From Gambelia wislizenii (taxonomy: Eukaryota > Chordata > Lepidosauria > Squamata > Crotaphytidae): DNA of 64,000 nt. Below are positions 32,574 to 44,736 of the stretch, one piece after another. The notes under the pieces were generated by a model that saw nothing but the letters and a program-made list of their open reading frames with translations, was not told the origin of the DNA and made no database searches. The position numbers and the translations under genes were made by a program. Position 1 is the first letter of the stretch, and the number at the start of each line of letters is the position of its first letter. The stretch covers positions 85,467,001-85,531,000 of the forward strand of contig JAUMIR010000004.1 in NCBI GenBank assembly GCA_030847615.1. The letters run 5' to 3'.

Positions 32574-34451
32574 GCCATTTCTTGATCTCAAGTCCCATCT
32601 AGTTCACTCAGAAAACACTAGCCTTTAATCGCTATCTCAGTAAGCTAAACAGTAAATGAGGTGATCCTGTTTGTTTTGCATTTAGGTAAGACTTGGAATT
32701 TGCAGGCTTATACACCTGATTTGGGGCCATTATTTGCTTTGCTTAATCTTTTCCACAACTTGCTCTGTTTCATAGTGGGGAAGAGAAATGCTTCTAGGCA
32801 GAGGAGAAGGCAATCTTGTTTTCCAGCACTGGGGAAACAGAGTGTGTGTCTCATTTTCTGTCCTACAAGAAGCCCTGTCATTTTATTTAAATTAGCAAAT
32901 GTGAAATTGACAAAGCTATGTTTTACCTTCACTTTTCTAACACATTCTCCAGGCTGACATTATCAGAATCTGAAGATACTGTATAATCCTAAACAGATGT
33001 ACCTGGGAGTAAGTTCCACTGAAGAACACAATAGTCCTGGCTTGTGTGTGATGGCACAGTAAGAAAGTAAAGCATGGCTATCAAACCTTAACCTCAAGAA
33101 ACGGAGTAGGAAAAGGGATGGACTTCTAAATCTTTTCTCCCAGAAATAAAGTGTGGTTTCAGTGCTGGCAGAAAGCTGTATCACCACAACAGAAGCACAG
33201 CTTAGGGGAAATGTACACACATATGTACACACATCCCAACACCAACCATCTGGAAAGGCCCCATGGTGCAGTGCATCAAATACCCAATAGGGGTTCTATT
33301 CTTAGAGCCAAGCACTTGATTGAACCATGAAAATGGTCAACTGACAGTAAAACACAAGTACAATCAGAAGCCTAAGAGAAGGTGACTACAGTTCTATTTA
33401 TAAAGCTGCTGTAGATTCCTTTCAACAGTGAAATAGGTTAAAGTCACTTAGATTCTACCAAACACAGATTGAAAAGATTACATGGAGGCATAAATATTTC
33501 ATACACAGAGGAAAGACATTGTGCAGTCAGTGTGCAGAACTCCCATGCACATTGTGCAGCCAAGAATATACAATGAATTCAGAGTTAGAGATGCTGTCTT
33601 TTTGATGCAAAAATTATTCAGACAGAAGCTAGCCTTGGGTGCTCATCCTGTTGTAGTATGGTCAGGTTCCAAGGCAGCCAAACATGCCTCCACATCAGTC
33701 AGAGGATTGTGGCTGTCATGAGTGATTCTAGTGGTTGCAGCAGGTGGGAGGCTGTATATTAGGCTTCCTGCATCAAACTCTACTATTTTGGAAGCTGCAA
33801 GTAGCACACTTTGCATTCTGCACTGCATACAGGCCTCCCGCATGCAACAGACAGCACTTCCCACCTTGGGCCACAGACAAGCCATGGGTACACTGAGAAA
33901 CCATCACAACAAGTCTCTTACATTCTTAGAGCAACGTCTTCCTCCAAATGGTGGGCGTCATGTAATTCCAGCATCTTATAGTATCCTTTCTCAGAGTCTT
34001 CACTGCATTGCCCTTCCCTCTTTCCATCTCTAGACATACCTGAACTACAGCAAAATGAAGAATTTTGACACTGGGTGAAGACAGATGCCCTGTAGAAACA
34101 CGGAAAGGATAAAGAAGATCACAAACATCTCTACCTGACATTTTGCCCAAATAGGTGCAGACTCTTCTGCATCAAACTAAAACCTCGTAAAGTTAACGTT
34201 TTTGGATTGCAGTTCTCATGATCTAGCATGGAGACTAGATGATTCTGAGAGCTGTTCTCAAAAAAGTAACTTTTCAAGGAGTTCTACATCAAACTATACA
34301 TGATCATCCTCTGAACTGAATGCTGCCTGTTTTGTCATCACCCTCCCCACTCTCTGTCTTGTGCTTCAGGACTGCTAGCTAACTAGCTCCCACAAGTATC
34401 TTGCAGATTTACCTGATCAAATGTTTTCTGGACCTGTTACAGTACAGTATT
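32574..34451. other. Intergenic DNA between the LINE and TEMP
   Basis: No gene is supported. The stretch is mostly single-copy in appearance. Confidence 0.4.
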
Positions 34452-34457
34452 TTTATT
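34452..34457 (-). terminator. Candidate poly(A) signal for TEMP
   Basis: TTTATT on the plus strand is AATAAA on the minus strand, about 400 bases beyond the TEMP stop codon. It is the first such signal that I see downstream. Confidence 0.45.
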
Positions 34458-34860
34458 TTTAAAAGAACAACTAGTTAATCTTTTTGCACATAAAAACTGC
34501 ACTTTGCTAGTGGGCTGAGTTCACTACTAAAATCACATCAGCCAATCAACTGTCTCATCCTGCAGCTCCTTATGCGCACTTACATGGGAATTAGCACAAG
34601 GATACCTTCAAGCTACACAAGTGAACGGTATTGAGAGGGTACTTTAGTTCTAAGAATGTAGCAGCCCCTGGGAAAGCCATTGGCTGATCAAATGACTCTT
34701 GTGATTACGTGTGGGAGACCAGAGACTGTCCTTAAGTCACAAAATAGAAAGATGTTACAATGAGATCACTGAACGGGAGCATGTAGAAAATGAAATGGAA
34801 AGGTACTCAGAACACATACTGGAGTATATGAAAAATTGGGCCTTGATTCCAAATAGGCCC

Positions 34861-35243
34861 TCAAAGTTTGAAATGTGGTTCCAGTTCCTCCTCTTCCACT
34901 TCTACTTCTTCCTCCTCTTCCTCTTCTCGCAGGTCTCTATTGGGCTCAATGTAGTTGTCCTCAATGAAACCATCATCATCGTCAGCATGACAGCCAGCTG
35001 CACCTGCAACTGGCTGATTCCTCCCATAGGCCACCTCCATGTCAGCTTCCTCAGCATGGTTGCTTCCAACAGAGCGAGAATCCGGAAGTCGCTGATGCTG
35101 GTAACTGGCCCTGTTCCTCCGGAGCAACTTGCATTTGGCAACCAGTGCAATCAGGATGGAGATGCCAACAGCCAGAAGCACAAAACCAGCAAAGTATGGC
35201 CAGCTCTTCCCAGTCTTCTCAAGGGGAGGGGTGCTCGTAGATG
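34861..35243 (-). CDS. C1orf210: TEMP transmembrane and cytoplasmic exon
   Basis: The acceptor TTTTTGCAG ends at 35244 and the stop TGA is at 34863-34861. It encodes the membrane helix (FVLLAVGISILIALVAKC), the RRNRASYQHQRLP segment, a DDDDGFIEDNYIEP block, a Glu-run and the end EPHFKL. This is the part directly alignable with human C1orf210. Confidence 0.9.
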
Positions 35244-38200
35244 CTGCAAAAACAAAGAAAAGAAAGGTTGGTGGATTCTACAAGAATAGTTACTGTGCCA
35301 GTGTTCTCCCAGAGGAAAGATCTTAACACTATAATCCCACACAAACAGTGTCTGGGGAGTAATCTCACTGAGTTTAGTAGGATTTTTATTCCAAGTAAAT
35401 GTGCACTAGATTGCATAGCATTACTCTGTGTGAAGAAAACAAATACATTGTCCCACCCTGTGGCTGACTTCTTCTGCAAGGAAAATGGAGAAGCATCAAA
35501 GATTATCATGGGAGCAATGGGCAACTCTCCCTTGTAAATGGTACCCACTATTGTGATGTGGGTGGTGCAATAAAAATTGATGCACACCTTAAGCCAACAA
35601 GCCCTTTAAATCTTCAGTGTATCATGAGCCATCTCCAAAGTCAGTATGTGAGGGTCTAATTCAGAGAGATCTGCACACTGGGTAAGGGATGTTTAAACCT
35701 CCTGTACACCATTCCCCCTCCCAAATTTGTCCTCCCCCTGTGGTCAGAAGAAAAGAAAGAGGAATCCTTCACTGACATCTTATGAATTTCCTTCTCTCCC
35801 TCTTTTTTAAAAACTCCAGCAGGGGAAAGGGAGAATTTAAGAAGGAAAAAAGAGGGCATTAGGTGTAAGGCTTAGGTTTCCACTACCCCACACATTCTGA
35901 GTCAGGCCTGTGTGCGTTTAGTTTGGAGTAAGAAAGAAGCTCAGATTCAGCTGCATGCTACATATCTAACATAGTTTGTAGTTTAGCTCAGAATTGCACT
36001 GACTGTTGTCTGAGGGAAATGGGAGAAAAGATAAAGAGTCACATCAAACAGGCATTTGCAGTTAGTCATGTCAACATTATGTACAGTAATTCCTTCATTT
36101 AGAGAATCTTGGCCTACAGCTGAGCCTGACTCTAATCTACCCTACCTGGTCCTCCTATTTTACAAGGTCATCTAATCTAGACATAAAACAGCAGTAGTGT
36201 AAAATGTAGCGTCAAGTGATTGGGAGAAGGTTTGCTAAGTGTAATCTCTGGATCCAACCCAGCTAAAGTAAACCTAGAGCAAATTTCACTTATTCATGTC
36301 TGAAAAAAGTCCTCTCTAGGCATTTTCTAGGTCCTCCAGTGGGATTGTGATATGCTTCTGCTGGAAGTTGTGTCAGAAGTCATTAATTTCAATAGGATTC
36401 ACTATTATCTATGGTTTCACGTATCTATGGTAAGTCCAGGAACATATCCCCTACAGATATGGGCAGGAAGCAATCTGTAAAATTCTAGTTGGTTTGCTCA
36501 TTGGTTAGGGCATTCTGGAAATTTTAGGGTCTGTGGAGGTGTTATTTTTCTCTGTTCATTTGCTCTTTTAGTTTGCAGATCACTTCAGTACCATAAAGCT
36601 GCTATGTAGATATTTTTCCTTGGGGAAGATGTTGGTTAGAAAGATGATTATGTCAAGAATATGGAGAACATGTTCTAAGCATGTTTTCCCAAGTTATTTT
36701 ATTCTTGGGAGAGGGAAGGGTGTTTCGCAGAGGCTTATGGGATAAAGAAGGGGATGGGAACAGAGTCGTGATCTATGATAATGAATGAAAGCCAAGCACT
36801 GAGTTAATTGTTTACTCATGCAGGATATTAACTTCCTTGCCTGGTCTCCTCACCATTTTCCTTGCCCAGTTTTCAAACTGACAGAGTCAACTATGTGATC
36901 AGCTTTGTTTATTTAGTTTGAGCAGATTTTCAGTATCAAGGGATGTGGGTGGCACTGTGCAAAAAGGAACTGCACATGCACACACACACACACACACACC
37001 TTCTGGTCATTTGTTACAGCATCCATTGGGAGTGGGACCAGGCATTTGGATGCCTGAGGCAAAGGACAAGGTGGTACCAATCCCCTCCCACATAACAGAA
37101 GCAAACTGGACAGGGAATGAAATCTCACATCAGCAATGGCAATGGGACAATGTCCTGCAGTGACCCTGAGAGCAGCAGGCTAGTCTGAGGGATTCAGGAC
37201 AGGAACACATAATTCTGTCTTCCAAGAGAGGGGAATGGCTAGGGGCCTCAGGAGTAATGGTTAGGGGTCTGCCACTGCTGTCTCCCTACACTGGCCGACT
37301 GAGGCAGGCACCTCACTATGTTTAATGGTAAGGACAGCCTTGCATGGAAGCAGCAGCAAGTACCATGTGGACATCAACTCAAACTTCATGCATATCCTGG
37401 TCTCAGAATATTGCATGTACTGTGAAGCTTCTGGCTTGCGTTGGCATCAGCACTGTAGAAACAAAGCTTATAATAACTGTAATGGTATTGTAACTGTGTG
37501 TGTATGTGCCTTCAAGTTGCCTGTCGACTTATGGTGACCCCATGAATTTCATAGGGTTTTCTTAGGCAACGAATCCTCAGAGGTGGTTTTGCCAATTCCT
37601 TCCTCTGAAATATACAGTAGCCTACAGCACATGGTCTTCGTTGGCACTCTCCCGTCCAAGTACTAATCAGGGCTCACCCTGCTTAGCTTCCAAGATCAGA
37701 TGGGATCTGGTGTCTTTTAGGGTATTAGTCCCTACCATGCTGTAACTAGAATAAGCTAATTATCCCATCTATAAAAGTCTGTCCCAGGCAACAACACTGG
37801 CACCAGGAAATCTTTTCTGTAGCTATTAGTCACTCCAAAGAGCAAATGTGCTAGTAAACAGGAAGCGCAGTAAGACAGATCCCACTAAGAGGCATTTCTT
37901 ATTACAGTACTAAGCTTTAGAGCTGCCTGCATTGTCTGATAACAATGAGGAACTTCTGTCTATGCTGCCAAATCTTCCTAGTCTTGTCTGGATCAGGAAT
38001 TACTGAAATAGGAATTAGTCATTTAAAAAGTATAGTTTTCTGGTGAAGGGAACTCTAAATTTCATCCTCATAGAAAACACTGCTAGAGAAGCACTCAGCA
38101 GCAACTGTTCTAGGACCCAGTGGAAGAATGACAATGCCAGATGGGGGGATCCAACTTCTATAGTTTACCTGCAGGATGGTAGAACTTTGTCAACTTACTG

Positions 38201-41200
38201 TCATTCTCAGCTGTTGTACTGACTGGTGAGTCATCAGCACGAGGGACCCGAAGTTTTCCTCTGTGGCCCTGTTCATGATAGTCCAATGTTCTTACCTCTT
38301 GAGTCTGGAGTTCTGAGTATGACTCATATGAGATCTGCTTATCTAGAAGACACAAAATCTGTGTCCATTATCAGTGATACGCTTGCTGAATTGCTTTGGT
38401 CCCATCTTAGTTCCATCCCATTGGTGTAGAAGGTCACCCACCTCTTAAAAGCTTTTACCAGGTAATATAAATGTACATAACTATTCACCCACTTCCCAAT
38501 TTGAAACTGCCTAAACCCACATAGTTTCACACATTAGCATTGTTCTCCAAATGACACTGCTCCACTTTGCACATTTATTGTGGGAAATAATTTTGCCGGC
38601 AAGCACACCTGCATATCTTATTAGCAAAATTGTTGCATTGTGTTGATGATCACACTGGACTGACTATGTGACGATTGTTGCTGTCCTTAAGCAAGCAGGG
38701 TTCACCAGCATTGAGGCCATGATATTGAAAACACAGCTGCGCTGGGCAGGGCATGTGTCTAGGATGGAGGACCATCGCCTCCCAAAAATAGTACTCTACG
38801 GTGAACTCGCCACATGTCAGCGTAAGAGGGGCGCTCCAAAAAAGCGATACAAGGACTCCCTGAAACAACATCTCAGGCTTGGCCAAATTGATCACCAACA
38901 ATGGTCCGCCCTGGCCTCACATCGGGAGGCATGGAGATGCACTATCCACAGTGCTGCAGCCTTATTTGAGAACTCACGATGAACAAGTCTTGAAGAGAAA
39001 TGGCAATGCAGAAAGAATCACAACCCAAAAACATCACCCAAGGAGACCTTCTGCTGTGCTTTCTGCAACCGGACTTGTCTATCTCGGATTGGCCTTTTCA
39101 GTCATCAGCGCGCTTGCAGAAAACGCGGGATGAGTCCTTCCTGAATCTTCGTTTGCGAAGAAAAGCCAGAGAGAGACAGCATTGTGTTGAGAATGTGTCG
39201 TGAACAGTCCTGCAAAAGTTACTTTTTCGATTACAGCTCCCAGAGTTCCTCATAAATCAGTGTGGCTACTGAATTATAATCCAAAAAAAGTGACACTTCC
39301 AAGCTTTGCAAACATTTACTAGATGGTATCTGTGATAACTGTGCAAAGTTCCTGCCCTGCATTAATTCTATTTTGTGTGTCTCCCTTTCTTCTTCTTTTT
39401 TTTTTGTGGGAAGTATTTGTTTTATGTTAAAAAAAAGAGAGAGAGAGCAGAGGGTATATGCATGCTTCCCCATTTTACTCCTAAGACAAGAGGTTTACTC
39501 ATAAAGTAATTTACATTAAAACACTGGGGAACACACAAAAAGATTATCTCTTCTTATAGTCAACACTATTGTTAGAGTGTTGGACTGGGATTTGAGAGAT
39601 CCAAGTTCAAATTGTTAACACAGCCATGAAACTCATTGGAGTTACCTTGGGCCCTTGACTTTCTTTCATCCTTACAGAGTTGTTGTGGGGATAAAGTAGG
39701 AAGGGGAAATGCCTACAGCCCAATCATGGAAAGGTGTTATATAAATGTAGCTACTAATAATCCCCATACAGCCTAGCAGACTTTTTCCTATCCTCTGATG
39801 TTTGTTTGTAAGATTTCTATTATGCACATATACACATGCTTGATCTTGCACTAGCACTGCATGGATCTTGCCATTGCTGTGTGAGAAGGAAACAAACCTA
39901 TATGGTATCCCATGCATTAAGTCTATGCACCCATTCCATAAAGCAAGGCTATCTTCCCCCAGTCCATTACATAAGGATGACATAGGCATATAAATCACAG
40001 TGGTCTTCATACTTAAGTAAAATGAGTAGGTTTCCTCAGCATTTGCAACTTGTGAGACTGGTTTTGCATTTTTTTCCCAGAGACATTGCTTCATGCTATG
40101 AAAATGGAGATACCCACCGTGCTAGTCATGAAACTAGTATGCTAAGTATTGTAGCCTGAAAGATCATTTCTGTGCTGATGATCTGAACATCAGCAGAGGA
40201 TCACAAAGGATCACAGTGCTTTCATAAATGAAAAGTCAAAAATGCCAATATGTCCTTCTAGGTCAGGGTATGGATTATGCACTCTTTCAGATGATGGATT
40301 ACAACTTCCAGCATCCCTAGCTAGCAGAGTCAACTGTGAAGGATGCTGGGACTTGCAGCTGGAGCCCTTTCCCACCACACAATTATAACATTATGATTCC
40401 ATTTCAAATACTGTCTTTGTGTAATTCTGGGGTTGTAGTTTAGTGAGGCCTAAAAGCTCTCTGGCTGAGAGTTCTAAATGCCCTTCCCTAAACTGCAAAT
40501 CCCAGGATTCCACAGGAGGAAGCCATAGCAGTTAAAGTGGAATAATAGTGCTATTAACAGTGTAGTGTGATAATCTCACTCATATGGCATCCTAGGATTT
40601 GCAGTTTAGGGGCATTTAGAATTCTCAGCTAGGGAGCTCTAGTGCTCACCAAGCTACAAACCCCACAATTCCATAGGATGCAGCCTTGGCAATTAAAGTG
40701 AAATTATAGTACTATAACTGTGTAGTGTGAAAAGGCCCTTGGAGAGCCAAAGGATTCCTACCCGTTTATTTGCTCCTCCACCAAAGTCACCCATGAAATA
40801 ATTGTGTTCACCTACTAACTGTTCCAAGCTCTGATTTTTATGCTAATTAAAGAGCACTCCATGCTTCTGCATACCCGTTTCCTATTCTGCACTGCAAGCC
40901 TATTTTCTATTCCTTGTCTCACCTTGTCTTTGTACATCCTGGAGAGGAATGATGGAGGAATTAGCCACCCAGGGGTTCCCCTGAAGGTTGACGTGGTGGA
41001 TTCTTTGCATAAAAAAGAAAGCAAGTTCATCTGTATAGGACAGCTTGTTGTTTTGCAGGTCCAGATAGACAAGGGCTCCATGACCAGGGAAGATAGAAAG
41101 GTCCAGGGACTGAAGGTGATTGTTTTTCAGGAGGAGCGTGTGAAGGGTTTTTAATCCAAAGAAGCTCTTTGGGCGCACATAGGAAATGCTGCAGTTGCTT

Positions 41201-43040
41201 AAATCCAACAGGTAGAGAGTACCAAGGTTTAAAAAGAGGGAAGGATAGAGTGTAGGAATTGTATTGCTGGTGAGGTTTAGGGAGCGCAGAGATGGGAAGC
41301 TTCTCAGAAAGGTTCCACGTTGAGGCATCATTAAGGAATTGAAAGACAGGTCCAGGTTGGTGATGTGCCTGGGAAGGGAACTGGGAACACGGAGAAGACT
41401 TTTCCCACTGCAGGTAGCCCAACCCTGGGAAAATAATTATACTTATGAAGCACCAAGAAATTAAAGCATTGTTAAATGAATCCATTTTTCAGTTTAGTTT
41501 GGGGACTTTATTTTTACCTAGCTGAATCACTGGGTACAGTGTGGAAGCATGAAACATTTTGCAGCTTCAGTCAACCTAAAATTACATTTTTTTAAAAAAT
41601 TAAGCATTGGGATTGCTGGGAAAGAAAACAGATGGCTACGGCTGCTCTTGCATGCTGTGGTTGTTGTGTGTCTTCAAGTTGTTTCTGACTTATGGCGACC
41701 CTAATGTGACCCTATCACAGGGTTTTCTTGGCAAGAGGAAGTTTTCCATTGGCTTCCTCTAAGGCTGAGAGAGTGTGACTTGTCCAAAGTCACCCAGTGG
41801 ATTTTCACGTCTGAGCAGCGATTTGAACCTTGGTCTCCAAAGTCATAGTCCAGCGCTTAAATCACTACACCATGCTGACTCTCTGTTTGCAAAAACAACC
41901 ATATTTTGTGAGTGGCAACACCTTAGGCAGACAGAGGGTGGGGGGAGTGTGAGCTTGAGGCAGAATGATCCACTGCTGCACCAAGGTGACATTTCCAGCA
42001 CAGATATTAGAGGCATATTGGAAACACATAAAGCACTACAGGCATACTTCAATTAATTAAGCATCTGCTGGTGAAGCTGCTTTTTGCAACAACTTTAGAG
42101 ATTTCTCCCAGGCTCCCCATTTCTCCTGCCTTACTGGACATTTTTTAGCACCAGGCAATCCCTTACTGAGCATGCAAGGAACAGAGAGAAAAAGGAAGCA
42201 CAGATAAGTGTGCCTCAGGAGCTACAGCCATTGTATTTTTTTTTTAAAGCACCCATAGATCTATAACTTTGGGGCCACCAAAATGGAAATCATAGGAAAT
42301 GTGGAGGTGCCTTGCCTTCTTACTAAAAGTGGAGCATGGAATGCAAATCTGCTTAAAGACCTAAATAATATCTAGCATTTTCTGTCAACAGTGACACCCA
42401 GGACAAAATATACTTTGTACAACAAGGAGCTACAAGAAAACAGCTGCATTTTTTGTCATCCTTTAGTTCTCTGCTGCCTCCAAAATCTGACTCTACAAAT
42501 GGTGAACATACCTACATGATATCACTATAGTGGTTTGATATCACTTTAGCTGCCATGGTCCCATCCTGCAGAATCCAGAGTTTTACACTTTGGTGAAATA
42601 ATTACAATTCTGTTCTAGAAAACTATAATGCATTCTCAGGCATTGCCTACGCTACAAAATTAAGCTGATCAAACAGGCAGTTGCTCTTCTTGAGAAATTA
42701 AATTCAAGGGAGTGGACTACATAACTCTAGTAGGGAATGCTACATCCCTCATCAACTACAAGTCCCAAAATTGCATAGCGTGGAGCCAGGAAAGTAAGTC
42801 TCAAAATGCTTTTAACTATGTTGTGTGTAGGTACACTGGGTGATGATAGAGCCAACACTGAATCAAATTAACTGGTCAGAATCTGCCAGGACCAAAGTCC
42901 CTCCCATGCAGAAGGTTCAGATTACACATCACGCAGATGCGTTCTTTGCTCACCTGTTTGTCAATGCTGCAGGGGTGTCCCAATACCAGAGGCCAGACCC
43001 AGAGTGTGGTGGAGACCCAGAGGTACCAGGCATCTTTCAT
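34861..43040 (-). CDS. C1orf210: TEMP / C1orf210 homolog with an LRR ectodomain
   Basis: Four coding exons join in frame: 43040-42954, 41424-40923, 38342-38169 and 35243-34861, with intron phases 0, 1 and 1, for 381 residues. Residues 1-22 form a signal peptide. The Cys-rich LRR N-cap is around 24-35 and leucine-rich repeats run about 45-165. A Ser/Thr/charged stalk follows to about 265, a transmembrane helix is at about 270-290, and the acidic cytoplasmic tail ends HFKL. The tail and membrane part match human C1orf210: WP..GFVL, LIALVAKC, RASYQHQRLP, GFIEDNYIEP and HF-L at the C-terminus. The human protein is about 113 residues, is described as a type III endosomal membrane protein, and has no such ectodomain as I recall it. 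Here a signal peptide would make it type I. All four exons are intact. Introns carry SINEs, MITEs and an RTE-like LINE piece. Confidence 0.85.
36979..36999. repeat. (CA)n microsatellite
   Basis: This is a pure CACACA run inside TEMP intron 3. Confidence 0.9.
37494..37738 (-). repeat. 5S-Sauria chimeric SINE
   Basis: The minus strand begins with a 5S rRNA-like head (GATCTTGGAAGCTAAGCAGG, TTAGTACTTGGACGGGAGA). It passes into the Sauria body (GAGGAAGGAATTGGCAAAAC) and ends in the BovB-like tail (CACCATAAGTCGACAGGCAA, CTTGAAGGCACATACACAC). It lies in TEMP intron 3. Confidence 0.85.
38169..38342 (-). CDS. C1orf210: TEMP stalk exon
   Basis: This symmetrical phase-1 exon is 174 bases long, with acceptor TGTCTTCTAG at 38343 and donor CTGCAG|GTAAA at 38168. 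It encodes KQISYESYSELQTQEVRTLD and a charged, Ser/Thr-rich stretch to KFYHPA. I know no domain for it. It is placed by its splice sites and frame agreement with both neighbours. Confidence 0.75.
38647..39178 (+). mobile_element. RTE-like LINE 3' end in a TEMP intron
   Basis: The 12-base duplication GCATTGTGTTGA at 38635-38646 and 39179-39190 marks a 532-base insertion. It encodes ILKTQLRWAGHVSRMEDHRL, GAPKKRYKDSLKQHLRLG and the terminal CNRTC...SHQRAC motif. It ends GAAGAAAAGCCAGAGAGAGA like the other copies. It is antisense to TEMP, in intron 2. Confidence 0.9.
39571..39752 (+). repeat. tRNA-derived SINE (second family)
   Basis: GTTAGAGTGTTGGACTGGGA (box A side), AAGTTCAAATTG (degenerate box B) and TACAGAGTTGTTGTGGGGAT in the body, with a TATATAAATGTA end, are typical of a squamate tRNA-type SINE. 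It lacks the BovB-like tail. Confidence 0.7.
40266..40372. repeat. Palindromic MITE remnant (hAT-like family)
   Basis: GATTACAACTTCCAGCATCC pairs with GGATGCTGGGACTTGCAGCT. It is the family described at 1640-1775. Confidence 0.55.
40376..40740. repeat. Two adjoining palindromic MITEs (TTTAAAGTGG family)
   Basis: The first unit runs to about 40570 and the second from about 40555. Each carries an arm with ATTAAAGTG or GTTAAAGTGGAAT and AACTGCAAATCCCAGGATTCC-type sequence. They share the junction ACAGTGTAGTGTGA. They lie in TEMP intron 2. Confidence 0.65.
40923..41424 (-). CDS. C1orf210: TEMP leucine-rich repeat exon
   Basis: The acceptor is TTTTCCCAG at 41425 and the donor CAAG|GTGAGA at 40922; the exon is 502 bases. 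Repeats read LDLSFNSL, LNLTSNTI, LDLSNCSI, LLLKNNHL and LDLQNNKL, then VNLQGNPW as a C-cap-like end. The opening WATCSGKSLLRVPSSLP is typical of an LRR N-cap. Confidence 0.9.
41659..41881 (-). repeat. Sauria-type tRNA-derived SINE
   Basis: On the minus strand, a head with GGTGTAGTGATTTAAGCGCT and GGTTCAAATCG box B is followed by TCACACTCTCTCAGCCTTAG and the tail GTCGCCATAAGTCAGAAACA then ACTTGAAGACACACAACAAC. It lies in TEMP intron 1. Confidence 0.9.
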
Positions 43041-43054
43041 TTTGCTTCAGTATG
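42954..43054 (-). CDS. C1orf210: TEMP exon with start codon and signal peptide
   Basis: An acceptor CCCCCCTCTTTTGCAG ends at 43055; a 14-base leader and ATG 43040 follow. The 29 codons start MKDAWYLWVSTTLWVWPLVL, a good hydrophobic signal sequence, then GHPCSIDKQ. The donor is CAG|GTGAGC at 42953. A noncoding exon must lie further right. Confidence 0.8.
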
Positions 43055-43194
43055 CTGCAAAAGAGGGGGGAAGCGCAAAAAACAATGCATTTGTTTGTTT
43101 CTATTTATACCTCACCTTTACAAATGAAATCCCAGGGTGGGTAACAACTATATTTTTTTTAAAAAAAAATAAAAGTAGACAATATTAAACAACA

Positions 43195-43425
43195 ACAGGA
43201 GAGATTCCACCTAAACATTAGGAAGAACTGACAGTAAGAGCTGTTCAGCAGTGGAACACATTGCCTCTGAGTCTGGTGGCGTCTCCTTCTTTGGAGGTTT
43301 TTAAACAGAGGCTGGATGGCCATCTGTCAGGAGTGCTTTGATTGGGTATTCCTGCCAGGCAGGGGGTTGTACTAGGTGGCCCTTGTGGTCTCTTCCAACT
43401 CTTTGATTCTATGAAATCTAACAAA
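43195..43425 (+). mobile_element. CR1 LINE 3' end
   Basis: In sense orientation: GAGATTCCACCTAAACATTA, TTTGGAGGTTTTTAAACAGA, GGCTGGATGGCCATCTGTCA and TCTTCCAACTCTTTGATTCT. It lies just upstream of the TEMP signal-peptide exon. Confidence 0.85.
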
Positions 43426-43469
43426 ATCTAATAATTAATAGAGATTGGGTGTATATCCACACTCCATCC

Positions 43470-43720
43470 TTACCATGTTTTGATTCCACACTGCCCTGGC
43501 TCCATGCCAAGGAATCCTGGGATTTGTAGTTTACTGAGGTCCTTACATTTCTCTACTAAAGAGCTCTGATGTTATAATTCAGGGGAAACTGGACTAGACT
43601 CTCTAACAGAGGATTATCAGTATCTCACCAAACTGCAAATCCCAGTAATCTTTAGGAGGGAGCTGTGGCAGTGAAAGTGGTACCAAACTGCTATAATTGT
43701 GCAGTATGGATCCACCAAAA
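43470..43720. repeat. Palindromic MITE (TTTAAAGTGG family, diverged)
   Basis: ATCCTGGGATTTGTAGTTTA and CAAACTGCAAATCCCAGTAA are the inverted inner arms. ATCCACACTCC and GTATGGATCC are the degenerate ends. Confidence 0.6.
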
Positions 43721-43897
43721 TACACAACAGACATCCAGTTATAGTCTCTGCTCATTCATAAACTTGTGGGTAAACAGTTATATCTTAGGCTGGCACCAAA
43801 ATGCCTATAAAGTTGGCACCATGGTACCTCTTGAGGAAGGCTATTCCAGAGTCAAGCCACCAACTTGAAGAAAATCCTATTTAGTTTCATCACTGAG

Positions 43898-44116
43898 GGT
43901 GCATCTACACTGTAGAAATAATGCAGTTTGATACCACTTTAATTGCCATGACTTCATCCTACAGAATCCTGGGATTTTTAGTTCTGAGGCTTTAGCACTC
44001 TTTGGAAGAGAAGGCTAAAGACCTTGTAAAACTACATATCCCGTGATTTCATAGGATGGAGCTACAGCACTTAAAGTGATGTCAAACTGCATTATTTCTA
44101 CAGTGTAGATGCATCC
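43898..44116. mobile_element. Well-preserved palindromic MITE
   Basis: GGGTGCATCTACACTGTAGA and TCTACAGTGTAGATGCATCC are near-perfect terminal inverted repeats, extending through AATAATGCAGTTTGA and TCAAACTGCATTATT. TGA borders it on both sides. No coding part. The superfamily is not assigned. Confidence 0.8.
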
Positions 44117-44736
44117 TGAATCTACTTCCCATATTGATGGGACAATAAGATGAACCACTCCCACATACTGAAAGGGCAGGGCAGGCTGATATAGAGGTGG
44201 TTTTGAAAATATCCCAGGCTCCAAGTCTTTCTAAGCCAATGCAGCACCTTGACTTTGGCCCAGGAACAATTAGAAAACCAATTAAATTATTTCAGTATCA
44301 GTGTTACGTGATCCCAGTAGGTGTCTTTGACACGGTTGAATAAGAATCCTAGCAACCTGCTCCATGGAGGTAACATACATAGGAAAGGTATCCTAAGGCT
44401 GCTTTCACCACACACACGCACACACACACTGTGGATCCTTTCCTATCAGGGACTATGAAGACAGCTTCTCTTCTAATGCAAATAATACAGAAAGAAAGAG
44501 GGAGGGAGAAAGGAAAGTATGGGTGGTAGTAGGACTTCAGACAATAATTAGGCAGCACCAGATTTATGTGCAAGCTAACTAAATTTACAGTATTGGACTT
44601 CAGATTATGAGGGGCCTAAAAATACTACCATCATCCCAAATAGAATAATCACATTTATTTGGTAATAACATGGGGCCTATTAAACGTAAGGCAATTTAGA
44701 GCCTCAGGATGTCTTAATCCAACCCCGAATGCAGGA

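Noticed and set aside
34711..35289. A 192-codon plus-strand frame
   Set aside because: It is antisense to the TEMP transmembrane exon, whose minus-strand frame matches human C1orf210.
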